A DNA stretch of 64,000 bases from Diplonema japonicum (GCA_964019335.1 OZ025723.1:310001-374000), one strand, 5' to 3'; counted from the stretch's first letter, positions 9,038 through 18,712 are shown. The notes: a model not told the origin generated them from the sequence alone. Numbers and translations: made by a program.

Positions 9038-9505
9038 GTGGACCGCGAAAGATTTTTAGCAAAGTAGATGTTCATCTGGGGCTGTTCATCAGATAATGTT
9101 CATCTTACTATCTCATATATATATTCTCCCTCTCTGTTGTTAACAACTTACAAAGTAGAAACCCCTTGGTGCAATTGGCACATAGGAAGGTGGAGTTCTT
9201 TATGAGGAGGTACTGAGCCAGGACTAAAGGATGTTTCATACCCTTTCAGTTGGACCTAACTGTCCACGACCTCACCGGCGCAGTACTAAACCCCTTTTGT
9301 CGACCTCCACCTTAGCCTGGCCTCTCTGCACGAAGGTGTTGATAGCGAAAAATAATTTCATCGCTATTATTGTTGTTATTCTATTGTCTTTTTACTTCCC
9401 TCTCTTGTTCCTCTATGGTTTTTATTTCTATTTTTATTTTCTGTGTTTGAAGACCTGTTCTTCATTCCCTCTCGAAAAACACAAGAATAATACAGGCAAT
9501 ACATA
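9038..9505. other. 3' spacer of type B gene, part of the duplicated block
   Basis: No gene seen. Contains inverted segments AAGGTGGAG (near 9188) and CTCCACCTT (near 9305), and a second hairpin around ATAGCGA...TCGCTAT (about 9340-9366). The sequence up to about 9458 recurs at 61892-62301. Confidence 0.6.
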
Positions 9506-10294
9506 ATGAGTGGCGAGCCACCACAGAAAAAACAAAAGAAAACTTTCAAATATGAAGACATCTTGAGTGACTTGGAAAAGGCCGACACTATGAAAGTGTT
9601 CTGGCAGCCTGTGGAAGGTGTCGATGGGTACGGTGATGTGGTGAAGGAACCCATGGACTTCAGCACCGTGCGGAAAAAGATCCAAGCCGGAGGGTATGAC
9701 TGTGATGAGGATTTCGAGGGAGATCTTGTTCTAATTTTCAACAACTGCGTGCTGTTCAATCCGATCGGATCGTTCTGGCACGATGAGGCACTTCGATTAC
9801 ACAAGGTGATGTGTGATGAAGTGTTCCCTGCACACGGTCTAACTGCTGATATCCTACCGGAGTTCGAGCAGGTAAAATAATAAAAAAAAAGAAATATTAA
9901 ATACAAAATAAATAAAAGGAAGACGACGAAGCTGCGCAGGACGAAGAAGACTTTGATGATCTAATGAGAACTGAGGCGGCAACTCACGGCGGTGCTGAAG
10001 AAGCTCAACGAGCACGGGAGAAGGAGGTCGAAGAACTGCAACGAGAGTCCCAAATGTCAACTACGGTATTAGAAGGGGGTGGTAAACGATAACAAAAAAA
10101 AAAAAAAAAAAAAAAAAAAGGACCTGTTAAGTAAGTTCGGCGACCCAGAAGCGATCCTCCGTGCCTCACGGGAGCTGCAGCGGACCCGACGAATGCCGGA
10201 TGTTGAAGCAAAAGATGCACCTTCGTCTTCGTCGGCTTCATCTTCCAGCAGCAATGAAGAGGAGGAAGAAGATACCGAATCGAGCGAAAATTGA
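9506..10294 (+). CDS. Single-bromodomain protein
   Basis: Three exons (9506-9871, 9919-10065, 10121-10294) give 228 residues. The introns of 47 and 55 nt start GTAA and GTAT and end AAAG. A basic head is followed by a bromodomain at about residues 15-120: FWQPV, GYGDVVKEPMDFSTVRKKI, and LIFNNCVLFNP, with the asparagine that binds acetyl-lysine. Bromodomains read acetylated histones in the nucleus. The shape is closest to BRD7/BRD9-type domains, though that is only a resemblance. The tail is acidic with poly-Ser and poly-Glu and no second domain. It lies immediately right of the first secreted-gene duplication block. Confidence 0.82.
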
Positions 10295-10405
10295 TTTTTT
10301 TTTGTTTTTTTTTTTGTTTTTGATTTTGCATCAGCGAACTACGTTATAAAAACTGGTCAGGGAAAAAAAAAAATAACTATTTATTTAATGAAAATAAGAT
10401 CGTAT

Positions 10406-10512
10406 GATTTTCACGCGTGGTGGCAGTGGTTTAACGAGTGGGTATAAGACTTCACGAGCGAAGCGAGTGAAGTAACATCAACGAGTTAAACATGCCATCA
10501 CAAGTGAAAATC
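10406..10512. repeat. Imperfect 107-bp fold-back element
   Basis: GATTTTCAC at 10406 pairs with GTGAAAATC at 10504-10512. Further in, TGGTGGCA pairs (7 of 8) with TGCCATCA, GTTTAAC at 10429 with GTTAAAC at 10485, and CTTCAC at 10450 with GTGAAG at 10467. The order of arms is nested, so the whole element can fold on itself. Confidence 0.65.
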
Positions 10513-10575
10513 GGATCTATTTTCGCTAAATCCGTTGTTTTATTTAACGTCAGTCAGATTTGAAAGGGTGGGGCA

Positions 10576-10617
10576 TTACAGGTTACAGGTTACAAGTTAC
10601 AAGTTACAAGTTACAAA
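10576..10617. repeat. 7-bp tandem repeat, six units
   Basis: Two units TTACAGG, three units TTACAAG and one TTACAAA, in direct succession. Confidence 0.9.
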
Positions 10618-10834
10618 TTTTATTGGGGGTGCTTATGGTTGATATTGATTGTCAAGGCATATCCTGTGTGGTGCGGGCTGTGCGTCCATGGGTGCTGACA
10701 GGACCTCGGTCTGGACCTGTAGGGCTGCTGCCTGGTTGCTGAAGTTGCCCCACTAGCAGCTGTCACCGCTGCTGGCTTGCCAAGCCCCTCTCTCCCCTTC
10801 TATTGAGAGAGGCGACCAGATCCTTGAGTGACGT

Positions 10835-10912
10835 AAAAAGTGAGATTCCCAGATTCGAAACGGGGTTTCCAAAACAAGAGGCCTGTGTGGTAACCACTTA
10901 GGTGATTCCTTT
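10835..10912 (-). other. tRNA-like Pol III cassette (degenerate tRNA or SINE-like)
   Basis: Read on the minus strand, an A-box-like AAGTGGTTACC is followed about 35 bases later by a B-box-like GTTTCGAATCTGG. A TTTTT terminator comes a few bases after that, and spacing is tRNA-like. However, the acceptor arm does not pair and the T stem has a mismatch, so I do not call a functional tRNA. A decayed tRNA or a tRNA-derived short retroposon fits better. Confidence 0.35.
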
Positions 10913-10962
10913 TCCGTGTTTGCGCCCCCGACCCCTTGCTGTGCAGTGAAAATAGGGCAAGC

Positions 10963-10988
10963 GTGAATATAAAGTACTTTATATTCAC
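10963..10988. repeat. Perfect 26-bp palindrome
   Basis: The sequence reads the same on both strands, centred on AGTACT, with arms GTGAATATAA / TTATATTCAC. It is preceded by GCAAGC and related to the palindrome at 11069. Confidence 0.85.
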
Positions 10989-11068
10989 TCATAAAGTAAT
11001 TTTCATTTCTGCCCCTGTTTTCTTCCTAAAACAAGCCTGAAATCTGCAATGAAAATAAAGTGAAGCGT

Positions 11069-11105
11069 GGGAGTGAATATAATGTGAAATATTATATTCA
11101 CTCCC
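11069..11105. repeat. 15-bp perfect inverted repeat with 7-base loop
   Basis: Arms GGGAGTGAATATAAT and its exact reverse complement enclose GTGAAAT. The arms share the GTGAATATAA core with the palindrome at 10963, and both are preceded by AAGCGTG. Confidence 0.85.
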
Positions 11106-11402
11106 ACCCTTGAAAATCTGACTGGAGTTATATAAAAAAAGGAAAAAAAAGAGAGAAAAAGGTGGGCGAAGGAGGAACTCGATTTCTATTTTTGCGGTGC
11201 GCTAGTTGGTGCCCACCGTTTAAAGAAAAAAAAAAGGGAGGAAAAACACTTTGAGAAGGGGCAACACACAGCCGGGTAAAAAAAAAAAGGGAGGGGGGGG
11301 AGGATGTTCCAATGCCATTTTAAAGAATTTCAAGCACGCAATATAAAGAAAAATAAAAATAAAAAGGACACGACACACACAAAAAAAAAAAGAAGAAGAA
11401 AA

Positions 11403-12512
11403 ATGGGGAAGTTGAAACAAAAGAAACCTGCGAAAAAGAGAAGTGACAAAGAAAGATTCGAATCCCTCCTCGACGAGGCAGAGGCAGCGATGGCTAAGTT
11501 CGAGTATGAACAGGCGTGCCTTAAATACGAAGCAGCACTCGGGATATTCCCCAAAAACACAGATGTAATGGACACCTTGGGCGAAGTTCTAGTGACCTTC
11601 GTAGGCAACGAAGAAAAAGGCGAAGCTGTGCTCCGGAAAAGCATCGAACTCGCACCCAACGACGGCCACAGCAAGTACATGTCATTAGGCCAGATGATGG
11701 GCGGAGCAGAAGGGCTCTTAATGTACAAAAAAGGAGCTGAAAACCTTCTTAAGAACCTCAACGAAGCCACCGACCCAGCTGAACGAGAAGAAATCTCTGA
11801 ACAAATGGCGTCATCATTCTGCGCTGTGGCGGAACTGTGGACAACAGACCTCTGCATGGAAGAAGGAGCGGAGCACCAATGCAAAGCGGCATTGGATTTC
11901 GCTGCCCTGCACAGCCCCAACAACGCTGAAATGCATGCTTTGTACGCCCAACTCTACCTCCGTCTCAACAAAATGGAAGAATCCAAAGCATCGCTTTTGA
12001 AGGTGTGCAACCTCCTCGAGATCCTCCCTGACACGCGCCAGCCCAGCACCGAGACTAAGATAGAAGTGGGAAAGCTTCTAATGCAAGTTTCAGAATGGGA
12101 CGAAGCGTACCAGCTGTTCAAAAGCTTGCTTTTGGCCGACGATGGCAACGGCTACTTGTGGTACCTCATGGGCGAGACGTTGAAGTATCTGGGCAATTTC
12201 CGAAGGTATATTTTTAGAGAAATGAAAAAAAACAATTGTAGGAGCCAACGGCACCTTCTCCGTGCGAAGGGTATTGCAGAACGCGTGGCCGGGACCTCAG
12301 ACGAGCAAGGCGAGGATGGCCCAGCAGCGTTCCTTGCGAAAATCGATGAGCTCCTTCTCGAGGTAGGTGCGAAACTTACGCAGCAAGACTTGGCGAAGAA
12401 TGAGTCTGGATGGGTGACGGACTCCGATGACGAAGAGGATATCGCAGTAGCAAAGCAGGCTGAAGAAGAGCTCCGGAAAACACTCCCGAAGGGCGATGTT
12501 GAGATGTCGTGA
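11403..12512 (+). CDS. TPR protein, Acl4-like ribosomal-protein chaperone
   Basis: The start is the ATG behind an A-rich leader. A 36-nt intron at 12206-12241 (GTATAT...TGTAG) has a length divisible by three and no stop, so the frame reads through it. Removing it restores NFRRSQRHLLRAKG and gives 357 residues. The N-terminus is basic (KKPAKKRSDKERF). Residues about 20-290 are tetratricopeptide helices, including KYEAALGIFPKNTDVMDTLGE and MHALYAQLYLRLNKMEESKAS. The tail has WVTDSDDEEDI, the acidic end typical of Acl4, which escorts ribosomal protein uL4 to the nucleus and the assembling 60S subunit. The Acl4 assignment rests on architecture and the acidic motif. Confidence 0.65.
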   Translation: MGKLKQKKPAKKRSDKERFESLLDEAEAAMAKFEYEQACLKYEAALGIFPKNTDVMDTLGEVLVTFVGNEEKGEAVLRKSIELAPNDGHSKYMSLGQMMGGAEGLLMYKKGAENLLKNLNEATDPAEREEISEQMASSFCAVAELWTTDLCMEEGAEHQCKAALDFAALHSPNNAEMHALYAQLYLRLNKMEESKASLLKVCNLLEILPDTRQPSTETKIEVGKLLMQVSEWDEAYQLFKSLLLADDGNGYLWYLMGETLKYLGNFRRYIFREMKKNNCRSQRHLLRAKGIAERVAGTSDEQGEDGPAAFLAKIDELLLEVGAKLTQQDLAKNESGWVTDSDDEEDIAVAKQAEEELRKTLPKGDVEMS

Positions 12513-12629
12513 GCGATCCCCCCAGAACCCCCCCTCTTATTCTTTTCTGTCATCATCATCACATTCTCTTTTGCTCCCCTTTCTTCTCTACACGTTTTTC
12601 TTTTTCTTCCCCTAGGCTCCCCCTAAAAC

Positions 12630-13277
12630 ATGAAGCGGACCCGCCCGGGTGAGGATCCAGAAAAGTCAAAATTCCAAGCGCATTGCAACGTGTGCTGCGA
12701 GGTGCTGACGAACCCGGAGGGGTTAATGAGCAGCTGCAAACATTTCTTCTGTTACGACTGCTGCGGTAAACACAGAGTGGGCGAGAAGAGGTGTCTCATA
12801 TGCGGGGCAGGGTGCAGGTACATGAAGCTCCGACAGCTTCCACAGGATGTGAGGGGCGTGCTAGTAACTGATGCGTTCAGGCAGCTGGCGTTGGCAGCGC
12901 AGGCGGTACAGTGGCAGTTCGGTCAGACGGCGCTGAACCTAAAGGCAGGGGCAGCGAAGATAACGTACCTAAGGCGGCAGAAGCAGGCCTTGGACGGCCG
13001 TATCAAGCAGCTTCAACATGCGGTCACGAAGCTTAAGCAAGACACCTGGCTGGAGCCCCCTACCACAGCCAAGCCTGCTTCCTCCACCTCGCAGCTCTTT
13101 GTGGACCATGTCATCGGTAACTCCACGCCGTTGCAGCGTCGTGACCCACCGCACTCTGTCTTCGCAACGCCACAGTCCACGACCGCAAAGTGCCTCTTCA
13201 ACAACACACCCGTCGCCCATCGTCCTGGCACCGGTGAGACTAGCTTTACTAACATCATGGCCAATATCGGTTTGTGA
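12630..13277 (+). CDS. RING protein of the Zip3/RNF212/HEI10 type
   Basis: The protein has 215 residues. An N-terminal C3HC4 RING is complete: C19, C22, C36, H38, C41, C44, C55 and C58. The RCLICGAGCR ending with a following short loop is the pattern of RNF212/Zip3 proteins. A coiled coil (about residues 100-140) and a Ser/Thr/Pro-rich tail follow, again as in that family. Zip3-type proteins act as SUMO or ubiquitin E3 ligases on meiotic chromosomes and mark crossover sites. With Mnd1 nearby this suggests active meiosis. A T/C-rich tract ending CCTAG lies 15 bases before the start codon. An unrelated RING E3 is the alternative. Confidence 0.7.
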   Translation: MKRTRPGEDPEKSKFQAHCNVCCEVLTNPEGLMSSCKHFFCYDCCGKHRVGEKRCLICGAGCRYMKLRQLPQDVRGVLVTDAFRQLALAAQAVQWQFGQTALNLKAGAAKITYLRRQKQALDGRIKQLQHAVTKLKQDTWLEPPTTAKPASSTSQLFVDHVIGNSTPLQRRDPPHSVFATPQSTTAKCLFNNTPVAHRPGTGETSFTNIMANIGL

Positions 13278-13443
13278 GGTTGGGATTTTTGGTTTTGTTT
13301 TTTTGATTCTCTTTTTCTTCTCGTTTACACGTTAACGCACGGACAATCTCTCATATTATTTATTATTTCTCTTATCCGGGCTTCCCACTGCTACTTGTCC
13401 AAGATACCTGAAGCAAATTAAAAAGAAAAAAAAACAAAAGAAA

Positions 13444-13722
13444 ATGTGCACCACGTACCAGGAGTTCAGCGACAAGCTCGACCGCCTCGATGCCGAGTTC
13501 AGCAAGAAGATGGAGGAGCAGAACAAGAAGTTCTTCGCCGACAAGCCCGACGAGTCGACCCTGTCGCCTGAGATGAAGGAGCACTACGACAAGTTCGAGA
13601 AGATGATCAAGGAGCACACCGACAAGTTCAACAAGAAGATGAGGGACCACTCCGCCCACTTCAAGCAGAAGTTCCAGGAGCTTCTCGAGCAGCAGAAGAA
13701 CGCCCAGTTCCCTGGTAAATAG
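13444..13722 (+). CDS. KMP-11 homologue (kinetoplastid membrane protein 11)
   Basis: The product has exactly 92 residues, the length of KMP-11, and matches the family along its whole length: TYQEFSDKLDRLD, KKMEEQNKKFFADKPDEST, SPEMKEHYDKFEKM and HFKQKFQELLEQQK. It is an amphipathic helical hairpin rich in Lys, Glu and Phe, with no signal peptide or membrane span. In trypanosomatids KMP-11 is abundant, associates with membrane and flagellum, and is needed for cytokinesis. Use here is probably similar. GC-rich third positions compared with neighbours suggest high expression. The strong match to a family best known from kinetoplastids is the clearest lineage hint in the window. Confidence 0.9.
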   Translation: MCTTYQEFSDKLDRLDAEFSKKMEEQNKKFFADKPDESTLSPEMKEHYDKFEKMIKEHTDKFNKKMRDHSAHFKQKFQELLEQQKNAQFPGK

Positions 13723-13841
13723 AGCTTTCCCCTCCCATTTCCCCTTTAGATTTCTCCCTTAATGTCCCCCCCCCCCCCCCTCAGATACATCTTGGACCAG
13801 CATTTTATAAAAACAGGAAGAAAAAAAAGAAAAATATTAAC

Positions 13842-14587
13842 ATGGCGATGAAGAATGTGGTGGTGTATGGTGGTAGCGGTGCCCTGGGGAGGGAGGTCGT
13901 GAAGCGGTTCACGGCTGAGAAGTGGAACGTGGTGAACGTGGACCTTGTTTGGAGTGGCACTGCTGAGAAGGAGGTGGTGGTGATGAACGGAGCATGGAAG
14001 GATATGGAAAGCGATGTTCTGTCAGGTGTGGCGAGGGCACTTGGTGGCGCTAAGTTGGACGCAGTGGTCAACGTTGCAGGCGGCTGGGCTGGGGGAAACA
14101 TTGCCTCCTCCGAAATGGTGGACAGTGCAGAGCTAATGTGGAAGCAGTCAGTCTGCAGCTCGGTCATCGCTGGACAGATAGCGGCACAACACATGGGCAG
14201 CAAGGGGCTCCTCGTCCTCCCTGGAGCCGCCGCCGCTGCCGAAGGTGGTACCTCATTCATGATTGGGTACGGGATGGCAAAGGCTGCCGTGCACCACCTC
14301 ATCCAGTCTCTCGCCCAGTCTGACTCCGGTCTCGTCCCCAACACCACTGTTGTCGGTGTGCTCCCCACCACTATCGACACCCCCATGAACCGCTCTGGGA
14401 TGCCCGATGCCGATTTCACTTCGTGGACACCTTGTGACGCCATCGCCGGTATGCACATCGACAATAAAAAAAAATTAAAAAAAAAAAAAAAGATACCATC
14501 TTCAACTGGACCTCTGAAACCCCCTCCAACGGGGGCCTTTACAAGTTCGACACTGCTGCCAATGTTACCAAGGTTACTATGATCTGA
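13842..14587 (+). CDS. Dihydropteridine reductase (QDPR), short-chain dehydrogenase
   Basis: Two exons (13842-14448, 14493-14587) separated by a 44-nt intron starting GTATGC give 233 residues, the normal QDPR length. The NADH-binding loop is VVVYGGSGALG at residues 6-16. The catalytic Tyr-x-x-x-Lys is in GYGMAKAAVHHL. The family signature GVLPTTIDTPMNR and the DFTSWTP segment are present. After splicing the C-terminus reads DTIFNWTSETPSNGGLYKF, as in the family; without splicing it would be lysine-rich nonsense. The enzyme regenerates tetrahydrobiopterin from the quinonoid dihydro form. A pteridine reductase-like role is less likely, because the loop and C-terminus fit QDPR. Confidence 0.88.
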
Positions 14588-14969
14588 TAAATATAGGAGC
14601 GGGGGGGGGGGGGGGGGGGGGGGAGGAGAGAAAAGAAAAAAACGTAGTCTTATCTTTTTTTTTTTTGTTAAGAAAGAGGGCAAGAGACGGGCAAGGGAGA
14701 GGGAGGGCTCCTTTCATCCCTTTTCTTTTTGCGCTCAGTGTTTTTCCTTTTTTTTTTTTTTTTTTTTTCCCTTCTATTATTATTGACCGTCTGTATTCTG
14801 CGATATCGGAGCTATGGCGATTGATTTTTTGAGAATGCTACACGAAGGCGTTTGGACCCAATCTTTAATCTTTGCATTAGAGGGTACCAAGACCTTTATC
14901 TCATCTGGTTGCCTTTCAGAGGGCTTGGGGACCCTTGTTACAAAAAAAAACAAAAGAGAAGGAAAAAAA
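14588..14969. other. Intergenic low-complexity spacer
   Basis: No gene seen. G run of 23 at 14601-14623 and T run of 21 at 14748-14768. The frame of the next gene extends upstream to 14814, but this part lacks conservation and the A-rich leader begins after it. Confidence 0.6.
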
Positions 14970-17900
14970 ATGTCGGGGCCTAACTATTCGAAGCTGCAGG
15001 CGATATGGGACATGATGATGCACACAAACCAGTACAAACAGGCGATGAAGCTCATTGTGCAAAGCGAACAGAAACACCCCAACAATCAGAAGCTGCAGGT
15101 CATGAAGGTGCTGTGCCACCAGAGGTCCGGGAATGTAGTTGCTGCAAAGGATCTAGTTCAAGAAATACTGAACAGCGGCGAGGCCATCACAGACGAGAAC
15201 ATCCTGTCCAGCATGTGGCTAGCACTGCGGGAGCTTGGATTGAAGAAAGAAGCGGTGGTCGCAACAAGACAAGCATGGGAGGCCAGCTCCAAACAACCTG
15301 AATCTTATGTCACAGAGTGCTACTTCTGTGCCCTCATTCATGCCCAGGCCTTTGCAGAACTGCAACGAGCCGCCTCAGCAGAATACAAAAAGCACAAAGA
15401 ACCAGCACAGTTCCTATGGAGCATCGTGGCAAATATCTTGCAGGTCCCCAAGGACGACAACAAGAGCATGCTGCTGCTCCTTTCCTCTAAGATGCTTGAA
15501 AAGTACTTCGCCGAGAACACCACCCACACCCGTGAAGCAGTCTGGCTGCACATCACCCTCCTCTCCCGCCTTGAAAAGTACGATGCCGCGCTCGCCTTCC
15601 TCGGTACCGAACAGGCCCTCAAGGTGGTCCCTTTGGAGCGGCTCCCATTCATCGCTGATGTGTACGCAAAGCAAGGAAGCATCCACCAGTGCAACAGTGT
15701 CTACAAACTACTCCTCAAGGACGAGGTCGAGCGGGACAACTGGATGTGGTGGGACAAGTACTTCACCACGCTGCTGACCCTCATCCAAAACAAAGGGAAG
15801 AACCCCCCTTCACAGCAACTGCCTGAAGGCAGCAACGTTGACTACGACGAGACATGGGAACAGGCCATTGCATTCATGAAGGAAATGGCGGAGATGGAAG
15901 AGAAGGCGGAAGGACGGAGGTGGTTAAGAAGAAGCCCGAAGCTCGCTGTGCTGCACTTCATGTGGCTTCGGTTGAAGGCAGGCGACAAAACGGACCCAAC
16001 AGAGCTGCTTGAGGGCATCACGGAGTACGTCAAATGGCTGTCTTGCAAGCTGCAGTCCCACATGGACATTGTGAAGTTCCTTCCTCTCATCACGGAGATG
16101 GGCAAGGCGAAGGAACTGGTCGCCTTGTTCGGAGAACCCGAAGAGCCTCTTGAGGATGTCAAGAGCTTCTACTACGCTATGAGCGGGTACAAGATGAAGT
16201 GGGTGCTGGGCGAGTACGACGACATGAGCGACGAAGAGACCATCAAGCTCATCAAGAAGCTGGCAGAGCTAGCAAAAGGCGGGAGTGAGAAGCTCTCAGC
16301 TGACATGGACTGGTCGGAACGGCCTCATGGCGAAGAAGCTCTTCAGATTTCTTGCAACATACTGTTCCATAAGTACTGCAAAACCGGTGACCTGAGATGG
16401 GTCATCCAGTGTCTGGTCTTCATGGAGTCCCTTCCGTCGCCTAAGAACAACACGCAACTGCAGCAATGGCATTTCCTTGTCCCGCCTTTGATCGGGCTCC
16501 CCAGGACGGACAAGGCCAAAGAGCTGGACATTAGGTTCATCCAAAGCGAGTCGCTGTCGTACTTCATTCACAACTCTGCGCTGTCCCTGGAAGGGCCCGG
16601 CACCATCAAGCAGGTCACCTCTACGGCGAAGAGCTTCTACAAGCGGTACGAGTCGGACCACAGCGAGATCACCTTCACAGCGTGGAAGAACGGGATCACG
16701 TCGAAGATGTTCGAGATGTTCAACATGCACAACCGCATCCTGAACTCCGTCACGATGAGGAGCACCTTCATCAACCTCATCACTGCACAGTACTTAGAAA
16801 CCTGTGACATCGGCAGCGCAGAGAGGACCGTGCTGGACGGTATCTTCAAACTCGAAGACGACATGGGCAACACAGAAGAGCTCAGCGAGAACTGGGTATG
16901 GTGTTAGAAAAAAAAAAAAATGAAAAAAAAAAAGGACACAATGTGTGTTGCCGCCACTTTGCAGTGCGCACCGCACACTCCTCGTTCAGACCTCCTCAAG
17001 GAAAGACTCCTCTCCACCACCAGTGCCTCTAAGGACACCCATGCTCACAACATCCCTGCCATGCTTGCCAACTACTACCTTTTGCAAGTACTGCGTGCGG
17101 TTCTGTACCTCTCTGTCGCCACCCACACCGATGTCAAAGCCGCGCCCAGCAAAAAGGGGAAGAAAGGGAAAAAAGAATCCCCCAAGGGCCCTGCGTCGGG
17201 CCCGAAGAAGGTCGACTACACTGCAGTGGCAACAGGTATGCTCTATAGGACGGCAACTATGAACCAATAAAACCCAGACTACGCCGCTGAGGCGGGGAAA
17301 GCCTTGGGCGCTTTGAAGCATGAGGCGGTGGACACCATTGTCAAGGAGGGCATGTTGTATGTGATAATACCCCAAAACAACAAGAAAGAAATAAAAACAC
17401 AGCACGGCATGCAAGAACACGATGCTTGCTCTCTACAGCTACGTAGGGAAGGCGTGCAAGGGCGATGACTCGCTGGACGAAGAGGCAAAGGCACTGGGCT
17501 CCGCATTGACCGAGCTCGCAAAGGCGCTGGAAGAATGCTCCGAACCATGGAAAGGAGTAAAAATCGCATCTCAAAGAGAAGTCAACTACGCCTTCCGCAC
17601 AACGGTCCCTTACGTGAGGGCAATGCTGCAGGTTCTAGGAAGCACGAAGAATACGAAGGGGAGGACGAAGAACTCCTGTTTAAAGGAAGGCCTGGGTGCT
17701 TTCGCAAAAGCTCTCGGTGTGCTGGAAGAGAACTGTCAACCTCTGAAGGCCCAGTTTAACGACTGGCAAAAAACGGACGAGGAGTGCTTACGGGTGCTGG
17801 ACGGTGTGTAATTCCTTGAAAAAAGAAAAATTTTTTTTCTAGTAATCTCTGGGTCGGCTGACACCCTTGAGCTGTCCGGAGAACAAAAGGCTGCTGTCTC

Positions 17901-18058
17901 TTTTGCCAGACGATACTCGGAGTACTGGACGCAATCCCTCACAAGGTAATGGAAAAAAAAAAAAGAAAAAAAGAAAGGAATCCATCTATTTCCACAGAAT
18001 ATCACAAACCGCACGGAGTAGAAAGCAAGAAGTCGAGTCGCTTCTGCTTACACTCTAA
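14970..18058 (+). CDS. NAA25/Mdm20-type auxiliary subunit of N-terminal acetyltransferase B
   Basis: Six exons: 14970-16895, 16935-17235, 17278-17356, 17403-17803, 17843-17945 and 17998-18058. Introns are 39, 42, 46, 39 and 52 nt. The product has 956 residues, close to the 970 of animal NAA25. The N-terminus is a TPR array (LQAIWDMMMHTNQYKQAMKL, HPNNQKLQVMKVLCHQRSGN). The large helical middle contains EYVKWLSCKLQSHMDI, and a poly-basic linker KKGKKGKKESPKG sits near residue 720. NAA25 anchors the catalytic NAA20 subunit to the ribosome, where NatB acetylates nascent Met-Asp/Glu/Asn/Gln starts. The third acceptor could alternatively lie 36 bases downstream in the same frame. The fourth donor (GTGTGT) is the weakest join. 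Confidence 0.72.
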
Positions 18059-18712
18059 TCGAAGGGTTTTGAGCCCCCCCCCCACTTTTTTTTTTGAAAG
18101 GGGAGGAGGGGAGAGAAAAAAAAAGAAATTAAACCAGAATCCTAGTTAGTATTACGGACGTAGGTTGCAGCTCACGTTTTCTCCCTGTTACCGCGACCTC
18201 CCCCCCCCCCCCCCCCACCTTCTTCTTCTTCTTCTTTTTTTTTCAGTGTGTTCTTTAAAGAGGGCCAAAGAAGAAGAATGGGAGGGGGGGGGGGGGGGGA
18301 TCATCTCCGAAAGAAAGGAAAAAATGGGGGGGGAAAGAAATGTTTTTTTTTGAATTTCATCCTCTCCGGAGAAAGTATTATACATTTCCCCCCCCTTTTT
18401 TTTTAAAAGAATCTTTTTTTCTTATCTTCCGGACGCCACTATTTCCTCAAGGGACTTTTTTTTTTCCTTTTTAACAAGGAAACCTTTTGGGAAAAATCGG
18501 GGGGGGGGAAAGGTGTCCTTCGTTTGTTGTCCTCCCGATTATCGGGAAAAAAAAAAAAAAAAAAAAAAAAACATTTAAAAAAAATATATATATGCACGTC
18601 GACACGCATTCGACAGAAAAGCAAAACAATTCTTCTCCGGGTACCCCCTAAAAAAAAAAGAAAAACAAAAAAAAAAAGGAGCGAAAAAAGAAAAAAGAAG
18701 GGAAAAAAGAAA
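18059..18712. other. Intergenic low-complexity spacer
   Basis: No gene seen. Mixed C, G, T and A runs (for example C at 18200-18216, A at 18546-18570). The right end is the A-rich leader of the thioesterase gene. Confidence 0.7.

Larger units (their letters stand above)
7068..9458 (+). repeat. Segmental duplication, copy 1 (type A + type B gene pair)
   Basis: About 2.39 kb that recurs in the same orientation at 59919-62301. Homology begins at the start codon of the type A gene and ends at TTTGAAGACCTGT. Differences seen are a handful of substitutions, one ATA repeat unit and a short deletion near the right end. Confidence 0.9.
10295..11402. other. Repeat-rich intergenic region
   Basis: No protein gene seen across 1.1 kb. 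It holds a fold-back element, a 7-bp tandem repeat, a tRNA-like cassette on the minus strand and two related palindromes, listed separately. The composition is mixed up to about 11100, then becomes A-rich towards the next gene. Confidence 0.65.

Noticed and set aside
13805-14683. Minus-strand open frame of 292 codons opposite dihydropteridine reductase
   Set aside because: It runs through homopolymers at its start and opposes a clear enzyme with conserved motifs.
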